60,750 nucleotides of DNA from Paulinella micropora (GCA_009731375.1 BJOX01000021.1:1236163-1296912), one strand, 5' to 3'; shown: positions 14,822 through 30,512, counted from the stretch's first letter. A program made the numbers and translations. The notes: generated from the sequence alone by a model not told the origin.

Positions 14822-17133
14822 TAGAGAGAGATAGAGAGATAGATAGAGAGAGAGAGAGAGAGACCATGGAAACTTTGATCGTGGCTCTTCCTTTACGTAT
14901 GTCTCCTCCCCCTATGTTTTGATTTCATTTACTTATTTATGTATTCACTTATTTACTTGATGACTCATTTACTATTTACTTATTTACCTATTTACTTATT
15001 TACTTATTTACTTGTTTACTTGTTCACTTATTTACGTATTTACTTATTTAAAACGCTGATCGTCGCTGTTCCTTTACGTATGTCTCCTCCCCCAATGTTT
15101 GATTTCATTTACTCATTTACTTATTCACTTGTTTACTAACTTACTTATTTACTTATTTACTTATTTACTTATTTACTTATTTAAAACACTGATCGTCGTT
15201 CTGTTTTGTTTTGTTTTGTTTTCATTTACTTACTTATTTACTTATTACTTATTCACTTATTTACGTATTTACTTATTTAAAACACTGATCGTCGCTCTTC
15301 CTTTATGTATGTCTCCTCCCCCAATGTTTGATTTCATTTACTCATTTACTTATTCACTTGTTTACTAACTTACTTATTTACTTATTTACTTATTTACTTA
15401 TTTACTTATTTAAAACACTGATCGTCGTTCTTCCTTTACATATATCTCCTCCCCCAATGTTTTGATTCATTTACTTAAATATTTATGTATTCACTTATTT
15501 CCTTGATGACTCATCTACTTATTTACTTATTTGCCTATTTACTTATTTACTTATTTACTTATTACTTATGTACTTATTTACGTATTTACTTATTTAAAAC
15601 ACTGATCGTCGCTCTTCCTTTACGTATGTGTCCTTCCCTTATGTTTTGATTTCATTGACTTATTTACTAATACTTATTACTTATGTACTTATTTACGTAT
15701 TTACTTATTTAAAACACTGATCGTCGCTCTTCCTTTACGTATGTCTCCTTCCCCAATGTTTGATTTCATTTACTTATTTACTTATTACTTATGTACTTAT
15801 TTACGTATTTACTTATTTAAAACACTGATCGTCGCTCTTCCTTTACGTATGTCTCCTTCCCCAATGTTTGATTTCATTTACTTATTTACTTATTTACTTG
15901 TTTACTTGTTTACGTATTTACTTATTTACGTATTTACTTATTTAAAACACTGATCGTCGCTCTTCCTTTACGTATGTCTCCTTCCCCAATGCTTGATTTC
16001 ATTTACTTATTTACTCATTTACTTATTTACTTATTTACTTATTTACTTATTTACTTATTTACTTATTTACTTATTTACTTATGTACTTATTTACGTATTT
16101 ACTTATTTAAAACACTGATCGTCTCTCCCTTTACGTATGTGTCCTTCCCCAATGTTTGATTTCATTTACTTATTTACTTATTTACTTGTTTACTTATGTA
16201 CTTATTTACGTATTTACTTATTTAAAACACTGATCGTCGCTCCCTTTACGTATGTGTCCTTCCCCAATGTTTGATTTCATTTACTTATTTACTTATTTAC
16301 TTGTTTACTTATGTACTTGTTTACGTATTTACTTATTTAAAACACTGATCGTCGCTCTTCCTTTATGTATGTCTCCTCCCCCAATGTTTTGATTTCATTT
16401 ACTTATTTACTTATTTAATTGTTTACTTATTCACTTATTAACGTATTATTTAAAACACTGATCGTCGCTGTTCCTTTGCGTATGTGTCCTTCCCTTATGT
16501 TGATTTCATTTACTTATTTATTTTTTTAACTGTTTACTTATTCACTTATTTACGTATTATTTAAAACACTGATCATCGCTCTTCCTTTACGTATGTGTCC
16601 TTCCCCAATGTTTGATTTCATTTACTCATTTACTTATTCACATATTCACTTATTTACTCATTTACTTATTGACTTATTTAAAACACTGATCGTCGTTCTT
16701 CCTTTACGTATGTCTCCTCCCCCAATGTTTTGATTTCATTTACTTATTTATGTATTCACGTATTTACTTGCTGACTCATTTACTCATTTACTTATTTACC
16801 TATTTACTTATTTACTTATTTACTTATTTACTTGTTTACTTATTCACTTATTTACGTATTTACTTATTTAAAACACTGATCGTCGCTCTTCCTTTATGTA
16901 TGTCTCCTCCCCCAATGTTTTGATTTCATTGACTTATTACTTATTTAATTGTTTAATTATTCACTTTTTTACGTATTTTTAAAACACTGATCGTCACTGT
17001 TCCTTTGCGTATGTGTCTTTCCTTTATGTTTGATTTCATTTACTTGTTTACTTGTTTACTTATTTACTTATTTACTTATTTACTTATTTACTTATTTACT
17101 TTTTTACTTATTTACTTATTTGTTTGTTCACTC

Positions 17134-17209
<76 letters not shown>

Positions 17210-17215
17210 GATTTT
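14370..17215 (+). repeat. Satellite: 'actgatcgtcgctcttcct' module plus (TTAC) tracts
   Basis: More than twenty copies of a module that reads about 'aaaacactgatcgtcgctc', then 'cctttacgtatgtctcc' and 'ccccaatgtttgatttcat', each followed by a TTAC array of variable length. Module spacing varies (about 80-240 bp) with the microsatellite part. A GA array interrupts it at about 14752-14860. No coding function. Confidence 0.9.
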
Positions 17216-17377
17216 TTTTTTTTTTTTTTTGAATGTACGAATATACGAATAAGTAAATGTAATAATAAATATTTGTTTGTTTCAATGGATGACTCGACTG
17301 ACAGCTGTTCTGCCTCACAGAGAGAGAGAGGGGGGGGGGGGGGNNNNNNNNNNAGAGAGAGAGAGAGAGAGAGAGAG

Positions 17378-17432
<55 letters not shown>

Positions 17433-17520
17433 CAGACTTGCGTATGTATTTACGTATAAATCTTACATTTTTCAAAAGTGTATTTCCTTTTTTTTGTTCA
17501 TACTAGGCCAAAACCTCACG
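17216..17520. repeat. T-run, (GA)n/(GT)n and gap
   Basis: T-run at 17213-17230, a unique stretch, then a GA/G tract interrupted by a 10-N gap (17344-17353). Confidence 0.8.
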
Positions 17521-17529
17521 CAGTCAAGA

Positions 17530-17673
17530 TCAGTGATACATATACATATACATAAACATATATATATGCATATAGATATACATGTACATATACATATACA
17601 TGTACATGTACATGTACATGTACATGTACATGTTCATGTACATGTACATGTACATGTACGCATACACATACGC

Positions 17674-17722
<49 letters not shown>

Positions 17723-17836
17723 TGCACATACACATACATATACCAATACATATACATTTAAATTTATGTGCATACACAAATGCATATACATATACATATA
17801 CATATACACATACATATGCATATACATATGCATATG

Positions 17837-17893
<57 letters not shown>

Positions 17894-17894
17894 G

Positions 17895-17951
<57 letters not shown>

Positions 17952-17964
17952 GCATATGCATATG

Positions 17965-18004
<40 letters not shown>

Positions 18005-18024
18005 CATATACATATATATATATA

Positions 18025-18056
<32 letters not shown>

Positions 18057-18064
18057 CATATATT
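17530..18064. repeat. (ACATAT)n / (ACATGT)n hexanucleotide array
   Basis: Hexanucleotide array with ACATGT and ACACAT variants. Both strands show spurious His/Ile/Tyr frames. Confidence 0.95.
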
Positions 18065-18445
18065 GATCTGTCATGGCTGAGCCCGAGGGCCATGCGCCTC
18101 CATCCCTCGACCCAACAGGGACTGCAGTGAGTATGTTGGGGAGGGAAGAGTGACTCTAACCATCCTGCATAGAAGGCCCCAAAAGGAAGTCCCTACTACC
18201 CGCACAGTGTCGGGTACCTTGCAGGAAATCAACTACAAATGATTGATCTTCCCCGCGTGAGAGCTCCACAAGACTGGGTAGGTCCCGCATGGAGGTACTC
18301 ACAGGGGTAGCAGACATTTCATGCGGTCTGCCAGCGCATGAGGACGTTTTTTGGTAAGTATCTGGGACGCCTCGAAACCCGTCACCACCCCTAGATCGCG
18401 GAATGTAAATACCCCTTTGTCCCACGTGGTGTATGTCTTATAAAA
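18065..18445. other. Unique segment, possible old mobile-element fragment
   Basis: About 380 bp of GC-richer non-repetitive DNA between hexanucleotide arrays, starting 'tgatctgtcatggctgagcc'. The text 'gatctgtcatggc' at its left edge resembles 'gacatggtcagtg' beside the next array, suggesting a dispersed element. No protein domain seen. Confidence 0.35.
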
Positions 18446-18449
18446 ACAA

Positions 18450-18625
18450 CACAACGACATGGCCTCGGAACCAACACAACAACATAGCCTCGGAACCCAC
18501 ATCGACATAGCCTCGGAACCCACACAATAACAGAGCCTCGGAACCAATACAACAACATAGCCTCGGAACCAACACAACAACATAGCCTCGGAGCCAACAC
18601 AACGACATAGCCTCGAAACCAGTGG
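18450..18625. repeat. Minisatellite, about 25-bp unit (aacatagcctcggaaccaac)
   Basis: About seven copies of a unit reading roughly 'acaacaacatagcctcggaa' plus 'ccaac'. Minus-strand frames from it repeat VGSEAMLLC-like blocks and are not considered genes. Confidence 0.85.
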
Positions 18626-18679
18626 GAAGAGGCCCAACCACCTCCTCTTCCCGTGGGGTGCCATACTGTGCACCCCTCC

Positions 18680-20525
<1,846 letters not shown>

Positions 20526-20562
20526 CAACGCTGGCAATTAGCTATGGCTCGCAGACACCCTT

Positions 20563-21175
<613 letters not shown>

Positions 21176-21439
21176 ACTGAACTGTACTGGTAGTGAGATC
21201 ATACTGTACGTGTGTATTAAAAGTCGTTGTAAATAGATTGTCATAATACTAGTATAATTATTAAATATTAATAATACATGGCTACGCGTCATCTTTACCA
21301 CTTCCCTTGTAAGTCTCACGCTTTCAACTTCCCACTTATCCCTACTATCGGAATGAATACTGTACCGGACCGAATTATTAATATTATGTTTAACTTTCTT
21401 CAAGTTTTTATTAATACTTCAAGTTTACCGTGCACTTCT

Positions 21440-21960
21440 ACAATATTACTGCTGATATTCAAGTCACGGGCAAAACATTCAAACTTTGACCTTATCGTTC
21501 TCAATCAGTCAATATTTGAGATACGGAAATGCAGCGCACACCGTTGGAAAGCTCTTGTCCTAAGCTTTGCAATGCTAGCTTCAGATTTGTTGTATTGCTG
21601 TTGACATTCAAGACAACAAAAAAAATTGATTTTTCTGTTTTGGTTGGAATTTCAGTTTTGGTTGGAATTTTGATTTTGGGTGAAAATTTGAATTTTTCAA
21701 ATTAACGGCTATATTCGTCCGCAAAATATCGTAAATTTTCGCGAAATGTTACCATTAAATTTGAAAATTTGAATTTTTGTCACAAAAATGAAAAACTGTC
21801 ACAAAAATGAAAATCTGACACAAAAATGAAAAACTAATTTTTGTTGTTGTCTTGAATGTCAACAGCAATATCACTTGGATTCATAGAGAACGATGAGGTC
21901 AAAGTTGGATACGGTTTGCCACTTGAAACTTGAATTGTCCACAGTAGTAATATTTTGAGT
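21440..21960. repeat. Fold-back (long imperfect inverted repeat)
   Basis: The inner arms 21593-21628 and 21836-21870 are almost perfectly complementary over about 35 bp. Outside them homology continues in inverted order: 'actttgaccttatcgttctc' at about 21484 pairs with 'gagaacgatgaggtcaaagt' at about 21885, and 'caatattactgctgatattc' pairs with 'agtagtaatatt' at about 21950. This would form a hairpin of about 500 bp. A fold-back or MITE-like element is the likeliest reading. Confidence 0.7.
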
Positions 21961-23386
<1,426 letters not shown>

Positions 23387-23770
23387 CAGCAGGCGTTTGT
23401 CCAGCATACCCGGCGCAGACGACCCCGTCCTAGCGGTAGTTTCTGGGCAGCTTTCTCGTGCGCCGGATGTCACTGGTGAGTTATAACATACCGGTGGAAC
23501 GACAATAATTCCAGGTACAGGCTCTAGAAAAAAATTGTTTGTGTCCAAATTCACGACAGCCCGAAAGCTGGGATCATCTGCGAAGTGCACGACACGCGCT
23601 TGGTCATGCAAGTATGCCAGGAACAGGTCAGTGCTTTCGCTGGCATTGACCACTTCGCACTTCTGAGCCAGCTTGAGCACCTCCTCATGGCTAACCCAGA
23701 AAAGCTCCTTGGCCTTAAAGTTTGCAAATAGCATGTCGAAGAGCTTGACCCAAGGCACTGGGATCTAGCG
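23387..23770 (-). CDS. Fragment of a COR/winged-helix-like protein (probable host exon)
   Basis: The minus-strand frame from about 23770 to 23387 encodes roughly 125 residues of normal protein composition, unlike anything else in the left half. The segment with HEEVLKLAQKCEV, then LFLAYLHDQARVVHF and FLEPVPGIIVVP, resembles the winged-helix part of COR domains in ROCO/NACHT-type animal proteins, where a helix pair is followed by 'fLhd.g.i.hf' and a hydrophobic strand. It opens just after 'gatcccag', a possible splice acceptor, and ends in a C-run and gap, so only one exon or a gene remnant is visible. Family assignment is by pattern recall only. Confidence 0.4.
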
Positions 23771-23829
23771 TTTAACGTACTCTTCCTTGCGCCTCAACAA
23801 CCCAAGGTGAGGCGAAAGGAAGAGTACGT

Positions 23830-24305
23830 TGATAGTCGCGTCCATGGAATTTGAACATCGCCGAACCCTGGAAATGCATGCCTTGGATACCTTATCCTTG
23901 CCAGGGTCGTACCGTGTTATCAACCAGAAATTCCAGAAAATGCATGCCTTGGACCTTTCCGCATCAGCGCCTACACAGTCGGGTCGTATCGTGTTATCGG
24001 CCTGTATAATTTTTGGGAAAGATCACGAATGCAAAGGGGCGGCCAGTTCGCGGCCTACAATTTAATTGCTCGTGGACCCAACCCATTTGTTTCGGGTCAT
24101 CAAGTCCATTTTCCACTGCTCGTGGTCGTACCGTGTTATCAACCGGCCATTTTCCATTTTCGATGCCTGTACAAATTGCTCGTGGACCTGTGATCTGGGA
24201 AAGTCACGAATGCAAAGGGGCGGCTTTCGCGGCCTGTACAATTTCTTGCAGGTATATCTTGGAACCTGGAGATGAATGTATATGAGAAAGCGGCTGGCTG
24301 GGGCC
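23830..24305. repeat. Short imperfect repeats around 'tcgtaccgtgttatcaacc'
   Basis: The motif 'cgtaccgtgttatcaacc' or near variants occurs near 23910, 23985 and 24127. 'cacgaatgcaaaggggcggc' occurs near 24025 and 24207. This suggests local tandem duplication of a unit of about 100-200 bp. No gene. Confidence 0.55.
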
Positions 24306-24307
24306 GT

Positions 24308-24350
24308 CCACCAAAAAGATGGGCGCCCAGGGCGCCCATCTTTTTGGTGG
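24308..24350. repeat. Perfect 21-bp palindrome with 1-nt centre
   Basis: Left arm 24308-24328 and right arm 24330-24350 are exact reverse complements separated by one A. The arm contains GATGGGCGCCC next to an A5 run. Could be a cruciform-forming element tip, a terminator-like hairpin or an assembly fold-back. Confidence 0.9.
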
Positions 24351-24807
24351 GCACCTAAAAGGATAAGGTATCAAAGGAATCTGAACATCGCCGACATCGC
24401 TTGTCATGTGCATGCATCTCCCGACATCCGGGACCACGAATTTCAATTTTTCTGAAGCGTGATGCTTTGTATGATATAGAGTTCAACATGAGTGTTGAGC
24501 GACCTCATGTTGAACAGTCTGCATACAGAGGGAGGAGCAAAAAGTGCGCATCATCTCAAGTTGCGGAAAGGACAAAGAATGCACGAAAGTCAAGCAGGCC
24601 TGCCTCGGCCATCTCTCTGGCTGCGAAGCCTAGGTGTTGCAGAGAATGAAACACGTCCTGTCCACCCATCTTCCCGGGCATTAAAAATGGGTGGATTACC
24701 AGTACAGCCATAATTCCTGAGCACAAAAAAAGGAGAAACACGCAATTAAATCCCCCACTCCGCCGAAAACGGCAACAGACCAAGACCAGAAGCAGAGCTA
24801 GTCAGCT
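24351..24807. other. Unique segment, no gene supported
   Basis: Open frames of up to about 80 codons on both strands, with no recognised domain. Confidence 0.4.
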
Positions 24808-24910
24808 CATCCTCTTTCTTTCGTTCGTTTGTTCCTCATTCGTTCTTTCTTTCTTTCTTTCTTTCTTTCTTTCGTTCGTTCGTTTGTTCCTCATTCGTTC
24901 TTTCGTTCGT

Positions 24911-24943
<33 letters not shown>

Positions 24944-25080
24944 TTCCTTTCTTTCTTTCTTTCTTTCGTACGTTCGTTCGTTCCTCATTCGTTCGTTCGT
25001 TCGTTCTTTCTTTCTGTCTGTCTTTCTTTCTTCCTTCCTTCCTTCCTTCCTTCCTTCTTTCTTTCTTTCTTTCTTTAATA
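24808..25080. repeat. (TTTC)n / (TTCG)n array
   Basis: Tetranucleotide array with ttcgttcgtt blocks. A larger block 'ttcgttcctcattcgttc' repeats three times. Confidence 0.9.
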
Positions 25081-25089
25081 CAGTAAAAG

Positions 25090-27070
25090 TAGAAGGAAAA
25101 ATAAGAAGAGCTTAATTCAAATGAATTCTGTTTCTAAGGAAAGACAGGACAAGCTCATAAGGAAAACTGGAACTAAGGTTCAACAGAAGGCTCCTGGAAA
25201 GAATAAGAAAGGAAGAGAAAGGAAGAGAAACAGAAAGAAAGAAGGTAAGAAAGAAGGAAAGCAACAAAGAAAAAAATTTAGAACAAACAAACAGTGTTAG
25301 AAACAATACACAGAAAATAACAGAAACAAAAAAACAAAAGACAAAAAGACACAACAGAAGCAACAACAAACATAAAATAGCAAACACAAGCATACAAACA
25401 CAAGGCCAGATAGGGGCAAGGGAGACTATACTATAAGGCAAGAGCAGAATGCAGAGGTCAGACATAACCAACATAGGGCGCAAGTGAGATCGATTGACAG
25501 TCAGTGAGACAGCTCTTAAGAAAACTGCAGCACCTGACGCAATTCACTCGCACCCAGGGTCCATCGTAGCCAGGAGGGTGGTGTGCAGAGCGTAATAAGG
25601 CTCGACGTGGCGATTGTCGCGACGATATCCGTAAGGACCAGCCCAAGCCTGGCAACCTCACAGACATGCAGCCCCAAGTTAGTCGAACCAAACCACATCG
25701 CTCACCACCCCCCTCAGAAATATCTCCGCTGGCCACAACCCATATCATTAGGCTACAACGCACATGATCTTTCTTTCCTTTTTTTTTTTTTTTTTTTTTT
25801 AACAGTTAGCAAGGTTTAATGAGAAAAGAAAGAACAAAAATTAAGAAGAGCTTAATTCAAATGAATTCCGGTTCTAAGGAACAACAGTACAAACTCATAA
25901 GGAAAAACTGGAACGAAGGTTCAGCAGAATTTCTGGAAAGAATAATAAAGGAAGGGAAAGGAAAGAGAGAGAGAGAGACACACAGACAGAGAGAGAGAGA
26001 GAGAGAAAGAGAGAGAAGGCACAAAAGAAGAATAAAAACAAAGAAAAATACACAGAATGAAAAACAAAGTGTAAGATATAAACATAAGATATTTATATTA
26101 CATGCAGATACGAAAGACAAAGACATAAGGACACAACAACAGAAGCAACAAAAAACATAAAAAGGGCAAACACAAACATACAAACACTAGGCCAGATAAG
26201 GGCAAGGGAGACGATACTATAAGGCAAGAGCAGAATGCAGAGGTAAGACATAACCAACATACGGCGCAAGGGAGATCGATCGACAGCCAGCGAGACAGCC
26301 CTTAAGGAAACTTTTTTTTTTTCTTCTTTTTTTTTAATACATAGTAAGCAAGGTTGGATGTTGAAAAAGAAAGGTGTAAAGGCGTAAAAAGCAAACTATA
26401 ATCATGCGGTCCGGTTCTAAGGAACATCAGTGCAGGTCCTAACGGAAAACTGAAACTAAGGTTCAACATAGGCTCCTTGGAAAGAATAACAGGAGAGAGG
26501 AAAGCAAAAAGATGAAAAAGAAAAGGAAAAATAAAGTATGAAACAAAGGAAGCAAAGGAAGAAGAAGAAAACAGAAAGATAAGCACAAACAGACAAACCA
26601 GACAGGGGCAGGGTAGACAGCACATTAAGGCAAGGGAAGAATGCAGAGATCAGATACAACTAACGCAGGGTGCAAGTGAGGTCGATTGACAGTGAGACAG
26701 TCCTTGAGGAAACTGTAGCACCTAACGCAATTCACTCGCACCATAGGCTATCGCAGGCAGGAGGGTTGATGCAGAGCGTTAGTAAGGTCTCCACGTGGCG
26801 ATTGCTCGCGACCCGAATATGCCGAGTGCTGCAATTATCCGTAAGGAAACCGCAAGACAAGATCACAAGATATCTCATTATGATTTCCGCAAAGCCTCGT
26901 TAATTAACGAACGATCGCGAGAATATATAAGGGAACGAGAAATCATGTGATCTTTTGTCTCACCGTACGACAGGCTCATAAATACATACATACATACATA
27001 CTTACATACATACATATAGAAACACACTTACAGACATGCAGCCCCAAGCAAGTTGAGCCCAACCACTCCG
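25090..27070. repeat. Three copies of a long dispersed repeat
   Basis: Segments starting near 25100, 25840 and 26395 share 'aagagcttaattcaaatgaa', 'ttctaaggaac', 'ctcataaggaaaaactggaac', 'aaggcaagagcagaatgcag' and 'gatcgattgacag'. Copies 1 and 3 also share a tail through 'cagacatgcagccccaag'. This is a locally amplified mobile-element-like repeat of about 500-700 bp. No transposase is recognised. Confidence 0.7.
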
Positions 27071-27179
27071 CACACAACACTTACTACATACATACATACA
27101 TACACATATACATACCCCGCTCACAGTCTCCACCAGCCACAAACAACAAGAAAAAGCAACAGATAACATAAAACAAGAA

Positions 27180-28160
27180 CCTAACAGGCAGCAAATACAT
27201 AGTTACATAGGTACATAAATACATGCATACATGCATACATGCATACATACATACATGCATACATACATACATACATACATACATACATACATACACATAC
27301 ATACCAGGTAAAAACACCAAAACATGACCATCAGCAACCATACACAAGAAGAAAACAAAGATTTTTTTTTCTCACTAACTTAGAATTTTAATTATCAATT
27401 TTTTTCCACTAACTTATAATTTTAATTATCACTGAGTTAAACTCATAGTAAAATCTAACCAAAATGATGAACAGAGGTAAAATGCATAAATGCTGATAAT
27501 AAAGTATAAGAAAAAAATTAAAACTAAAAATAATAGGCAGACATAAACAGGCAAAGCAAGTCACGGCAAAGGAGACGATGAGGAAAAATGAGGAGAAGGA
27601 AGACGATGACAAGGCATACATAGTAGAGGATAGCATAACTCACAGGAAAGCTGGCCATATAAAGATCTAAATGCCCGAAGCGGTAAATTGCTGGGATCCT
27701 AAACCCCCCTAGTGCTTATGAGGACATACGAGGGGAAGGATGCACGTAAAGGCACAAACTGGAGAATGAGCTTAGCACGCCTCGGGCATGTAACCCATTT
27801 AATACGGTCCACAAACCCGAGACATACTAATCACTCTACCAATGTAAATTCCTCCCTCCCCCACACAGTCCCCCCACTGAAAATCAGCCAAAACAATGCT
27901 ATAGTAGCCAAAACAACACTGGCAATACCAACAATACCAACAAAAAAGGAACAACATCAAAAAACATGGATGGAAAAAAAAGGGAAAAAACAGCAAAAGA
28001 CATAAAAACAACATCAGGAACAATGTACATACATATATACATATATACACACATACATATATACATACACACATACATACATACGTACATACATGCATGC
28101 ATACATACATACATACACACACATACATACATACATGCATAAATACATATACACATCAAT
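27180..28160. repeat. (CATA)n arrays with AT-rich spacer
   Basis: CATA arrays at 27195-27305 and 28020-28155 enclose an A-rich spacer with no supported gene. Confidence 0.75.
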
Positions 28161-28459
28161 CCATCCTACTTTACCGATAGGCTTGAAAGAACAGGCTGCC
28201 AATTTACCCAGAGCGGGATAATCTATTGCCATTTTGTCCCTCGCGGACGTGCATTATTTGTATTAGTCACTCGGTCGGCTCAGTCTGGGAAAGTGGCATT
28301 TGCGCGTGAATATTCACGACCAGTAAAATTCATTAGTTTTTGCGGCTGGTGGCTCGAACCCACAAGTGCTGGTCTTCTTATTTTTGAAACAAGTGTCAGC
28401 CACATATTTTATTGAACAAAAAAACAGATAATTTACTAAACATTAAAACCTTTACTTTT

Positions 28460-28847
28460 TAAATCTAGCCTGTGTGTGGTAGTGTGTGCGTGCGTGTATT
28501 ATGCTACTGCTGGGCAGTGCAGGCGTGCATCCAAGAACTCCCCGGAAGTGAGTCTAGCTCCTGATCAAAAGTGCGGGCGTGTGTGTATACACGTATTCTT
28601 GTGTGCTCTCACGTGTTCTAGTTTGTGTGTGTGTGTCCTGTCACTGCTGGGCTGGGCAGGCGTTGTTAACGACTCCCCTGAAGCTAGTCTAGCTCTGGCC
28701 GGGTAGGACGACAGACGCACGCTGAGCCTAGTAAACAGTGCTAGCGTGTGTGTGTGCGCGTGTTCTCGTGTGCTCTGGCGTGCTCTAGTGTGTGTGTGTG
28801 TTGTGAGTGTAGTATCGAAGAGCTTTGCAAGAACAGTTTAAATCACA
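28460..28847. other. TG-rich region upstream of two unknown ORFs
   Basis: Two related segments ('ctgctgggcagtgcaggcgtg' near 28505 and 'ctgctgggctgggcaggcgt' near 28647, each followed by a 'cccc(g/t)gaagt/c' block and 'agtctagctct') are separated by TG-rich DNA, suggesting a duplicated 5' region of a transcription unit or element. Confidence 0.45.
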
Positions 28848-29204
28848 ATGACGTCTTGTAGTAGTTCCCAAATAGATGTCATTCTATCCGCCGCTGCTGC
28901 AGATGCTGTGGTATTTCCAGAGGAAAGTTTTGGATATGAGTTTAGCTTCACGTCACAACATGCAAAGGAACTGCTACTGTCCTTGCAGCTGAGCGAGGAT
29001 AGTCAAAGTCTATTTGCAGCAGTTGCGGACATATCAGTCTCGAGTGTGCCCTTAACATACGATGACCTGGAAACAGATACACACTCTGACGCCAGCTCAG
29101 ACACAGTGCAGTACCAAGACAGCAATCTTCCTGCATCGCCCCGTGCAGACTTGCTCGTCCGAGCTCAAAACCTAAAACAGAACGTACCTCTATCTGATGT
29201 ATGA
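28848..29204 (+). CDS. Hypothetical protein, 118 aa, acidic and Ser-rich
   Basis: ATG-initiated frame with normal composition in otherwise repeat-dominated DNA. It is acidic and Ser/Asp-rich in the second half and has no domain I recognise. The stop lies just after 'gat|gtatgatc', which could hide a splice donor, so the real product may continue into the next ORF. It could be a host gene or a first ORF of a mobile element. Confidence 0.35.
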   Translation: MTSCSSSQIDVILSAAAADAVVFPEESFGYEFSFTSQHAKELLLSLQLSEDSQSLFAAVADISVSSVPLTYDDLETDTHSDASSDTVQYQDSNLPASPRADLLVRAQNLKQNVPLSDV

Positions 29205-29268
29205 TCACTTGTTTCAATACCACGACAGAGACAAGATCCTATTGAGCCTGCAGTCTTAACGCTCCGAT

Positions 29269-29721
29269 GTGAAAATATCGCAATGTGATCAGGTAGTGAG
29301 GAAGATAGACGAGTTCCTTAGCGATCACTCGGGACAGGCTCACGACATGCGCAAGCAGCATCTCAGGGCAGCATTCGCAGTCAGTGAAAAGAGAGTGAGA
29401 GCGTACGAAAACCTGAAAGAACGCCTGGGGTGGGAGCACACAGAGAACGAGCGCCAACATGCAAGTGCCTGCGCAGAGACGCACTGGCCGCAGGACTGCG
29501 CGGACGAGGTACCACTGGGCACAGGCGCCCTCTTGCAAGAACAGTGCAGCTGCAGCCGAGACTGCGTCAATCATGCTTACTTGAACCTGCTGCCACCCTT
29601 GCCGCTCCAGCCAGGCGAGCTAAACACTAAAAAGAAATCTAGCTATCGCAGGCGCCTGGCACTCAGCGTGCACATAGCGTCCGTCTCCACCTTTTGCGAC
29701 GATGTTGCCAAGGAAGACTGA
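29269..29721 (+). CDS. Hypothetical ORF, about 150 codons, possible second exon
   Basis: Open frame preceded closely by an in-frame stop. The only ATG is internal (29347), so it is either an exon or a shorter protein. The composition is that of a real protein, with a helical charged first half (VRKIDEFLSDH, RKQHLRAAFAVSEKRVRAYE) and Cys-rich middle (CSCSRDC). No family is recognised. It sits downstream of the 118-aa ORF on the same strand. Confidence 0.35.
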   Translation: MKISQCDQVVRKIDEFLSDHSGQAHDMRKQHLRAAFAVSEKRVRAYENLKERLGWEHTENERQHASACAETHWPQDCADEVPLGTGALLQEQCSCSRDCVNHAYLNLLPPLPLQPGELNTKKKSSYRRRLALSVHIASVSTFCDDVAKED

Positions 29722-29744
29722 CACACAGACGCAGCCTGCAAGCT

Positions 29745-30300
29745 TTGGATAAATTTGTCGTTTTTTATCTCAATGACTTGTTAGGCGACAAATTTGTCGA
29801 AGCCAAGAAAATTTACAGCAAAAAAAACTTAAGACACAGAGACACCCCCTGCCCTCCAGGCCCCAGGGGGGTTTGTACTTTTTTACCACTCCCTGAAAAG
29901 TTGTGGATAAATTTGTCGTTTTTTGTCTCAATCACTGGTTAGGCGACAAATTTGTCGAGGCAAGAAAATTTACCACAAAAAAGCACTAGCTATAGCTTGT
30001 CAGTCGACACTGTACAAGGGTCAGTCGACACAGTACAAGGGTTCGTCGACACTGTACAAGGGTCGGTCGGCACTGTACATGGGTCAGTCGACCCCGTACA
30101 AGGGTCAGTCGACACCTGCTTGGCCGGGGCTTGAGACACCTAGACACCCCCGGCCCCCAGGCCCTAGGGGGGTGGGTACTTTTTTACCCCCTCCAGAAAA
30201 GTTATGGATAAATTTGTCATTTTCTTGTCTCAATCACTAGTTAGGCTACAAATTTGGCCGTCTGTCTCAGCCTGTCTCAGAAACTATAGGGAAAATGATA
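29745..30300. repeat. Three copies of a palindrome-bearing unit
   Basis: A unit running from 'ggataaatttgtcgtttttt' through 'caggcccc(a)gggggg' and a T6-A motif recurs near 29748, 29903 and 30205. Its core CGACAAATTTGTCG (about 29783-29796 and 29944-29957) is a perfect 14-bp palindrome, degenerate in copy 3. It lies immediately left of the viral block. Confidence 0.7.
30001..30120 (+). repeat. Iteron-like array, 5.5 copies of a 21-bp unit
   Basis: Units of 21 bp start at 30001, 30022, 30043, 30064, 30085 and (partial) 30106. The consensus reads cagtcgacactgtacaaggg plus t and contains the palindromes GTCGAC and GTAC. It resembles protein-binding iterons but no cognate gene is visible. Confidence 0.85.
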
Positions 30301-30420
30301 TGCCTGAGACACTTGAGACACTTTTTTTGAATTTTCAAAAACAATTTTAAAAAAAGGAAGTGAGGGAGGGGAAGGGAGGGGGGGGGTGGTCTTTACCAAC
30401 CTGTCTCGCTGTCTCACGCG

Positions 30421-30474
30421 GGAGGGGGGGGGGGGGGGGGGGTCCCCGGGGGNNNNNNNNNNTGCCCCGTTAGC

Positions 30475-30512
<38 letters not shown>
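30421..30512. other. Junction between host-like DNA and viral block: G-run, 10-N gap, GA tract
   Basis: A G-run ends at a 10-N gap (30453-30462). After 40 bp, mostly (GA)n, another G-run begins the TIR. No continuous unique sequence crosses the junction, so physical linkage of the two halves rests on scaffolding. Confidence 0.85.

Noticed and set aside
14370-17215. Regularly spaced repeats resembling a CRISPR array
   Set aside because: Spacers are TTAC microsatellites of variable length, the repeat is not palindromic, and no cas gene is present in a eukaryote-like context.
30001-30120. 21-bp repeats as CRISPR
   Set aside because: Directly tandem without spacers.
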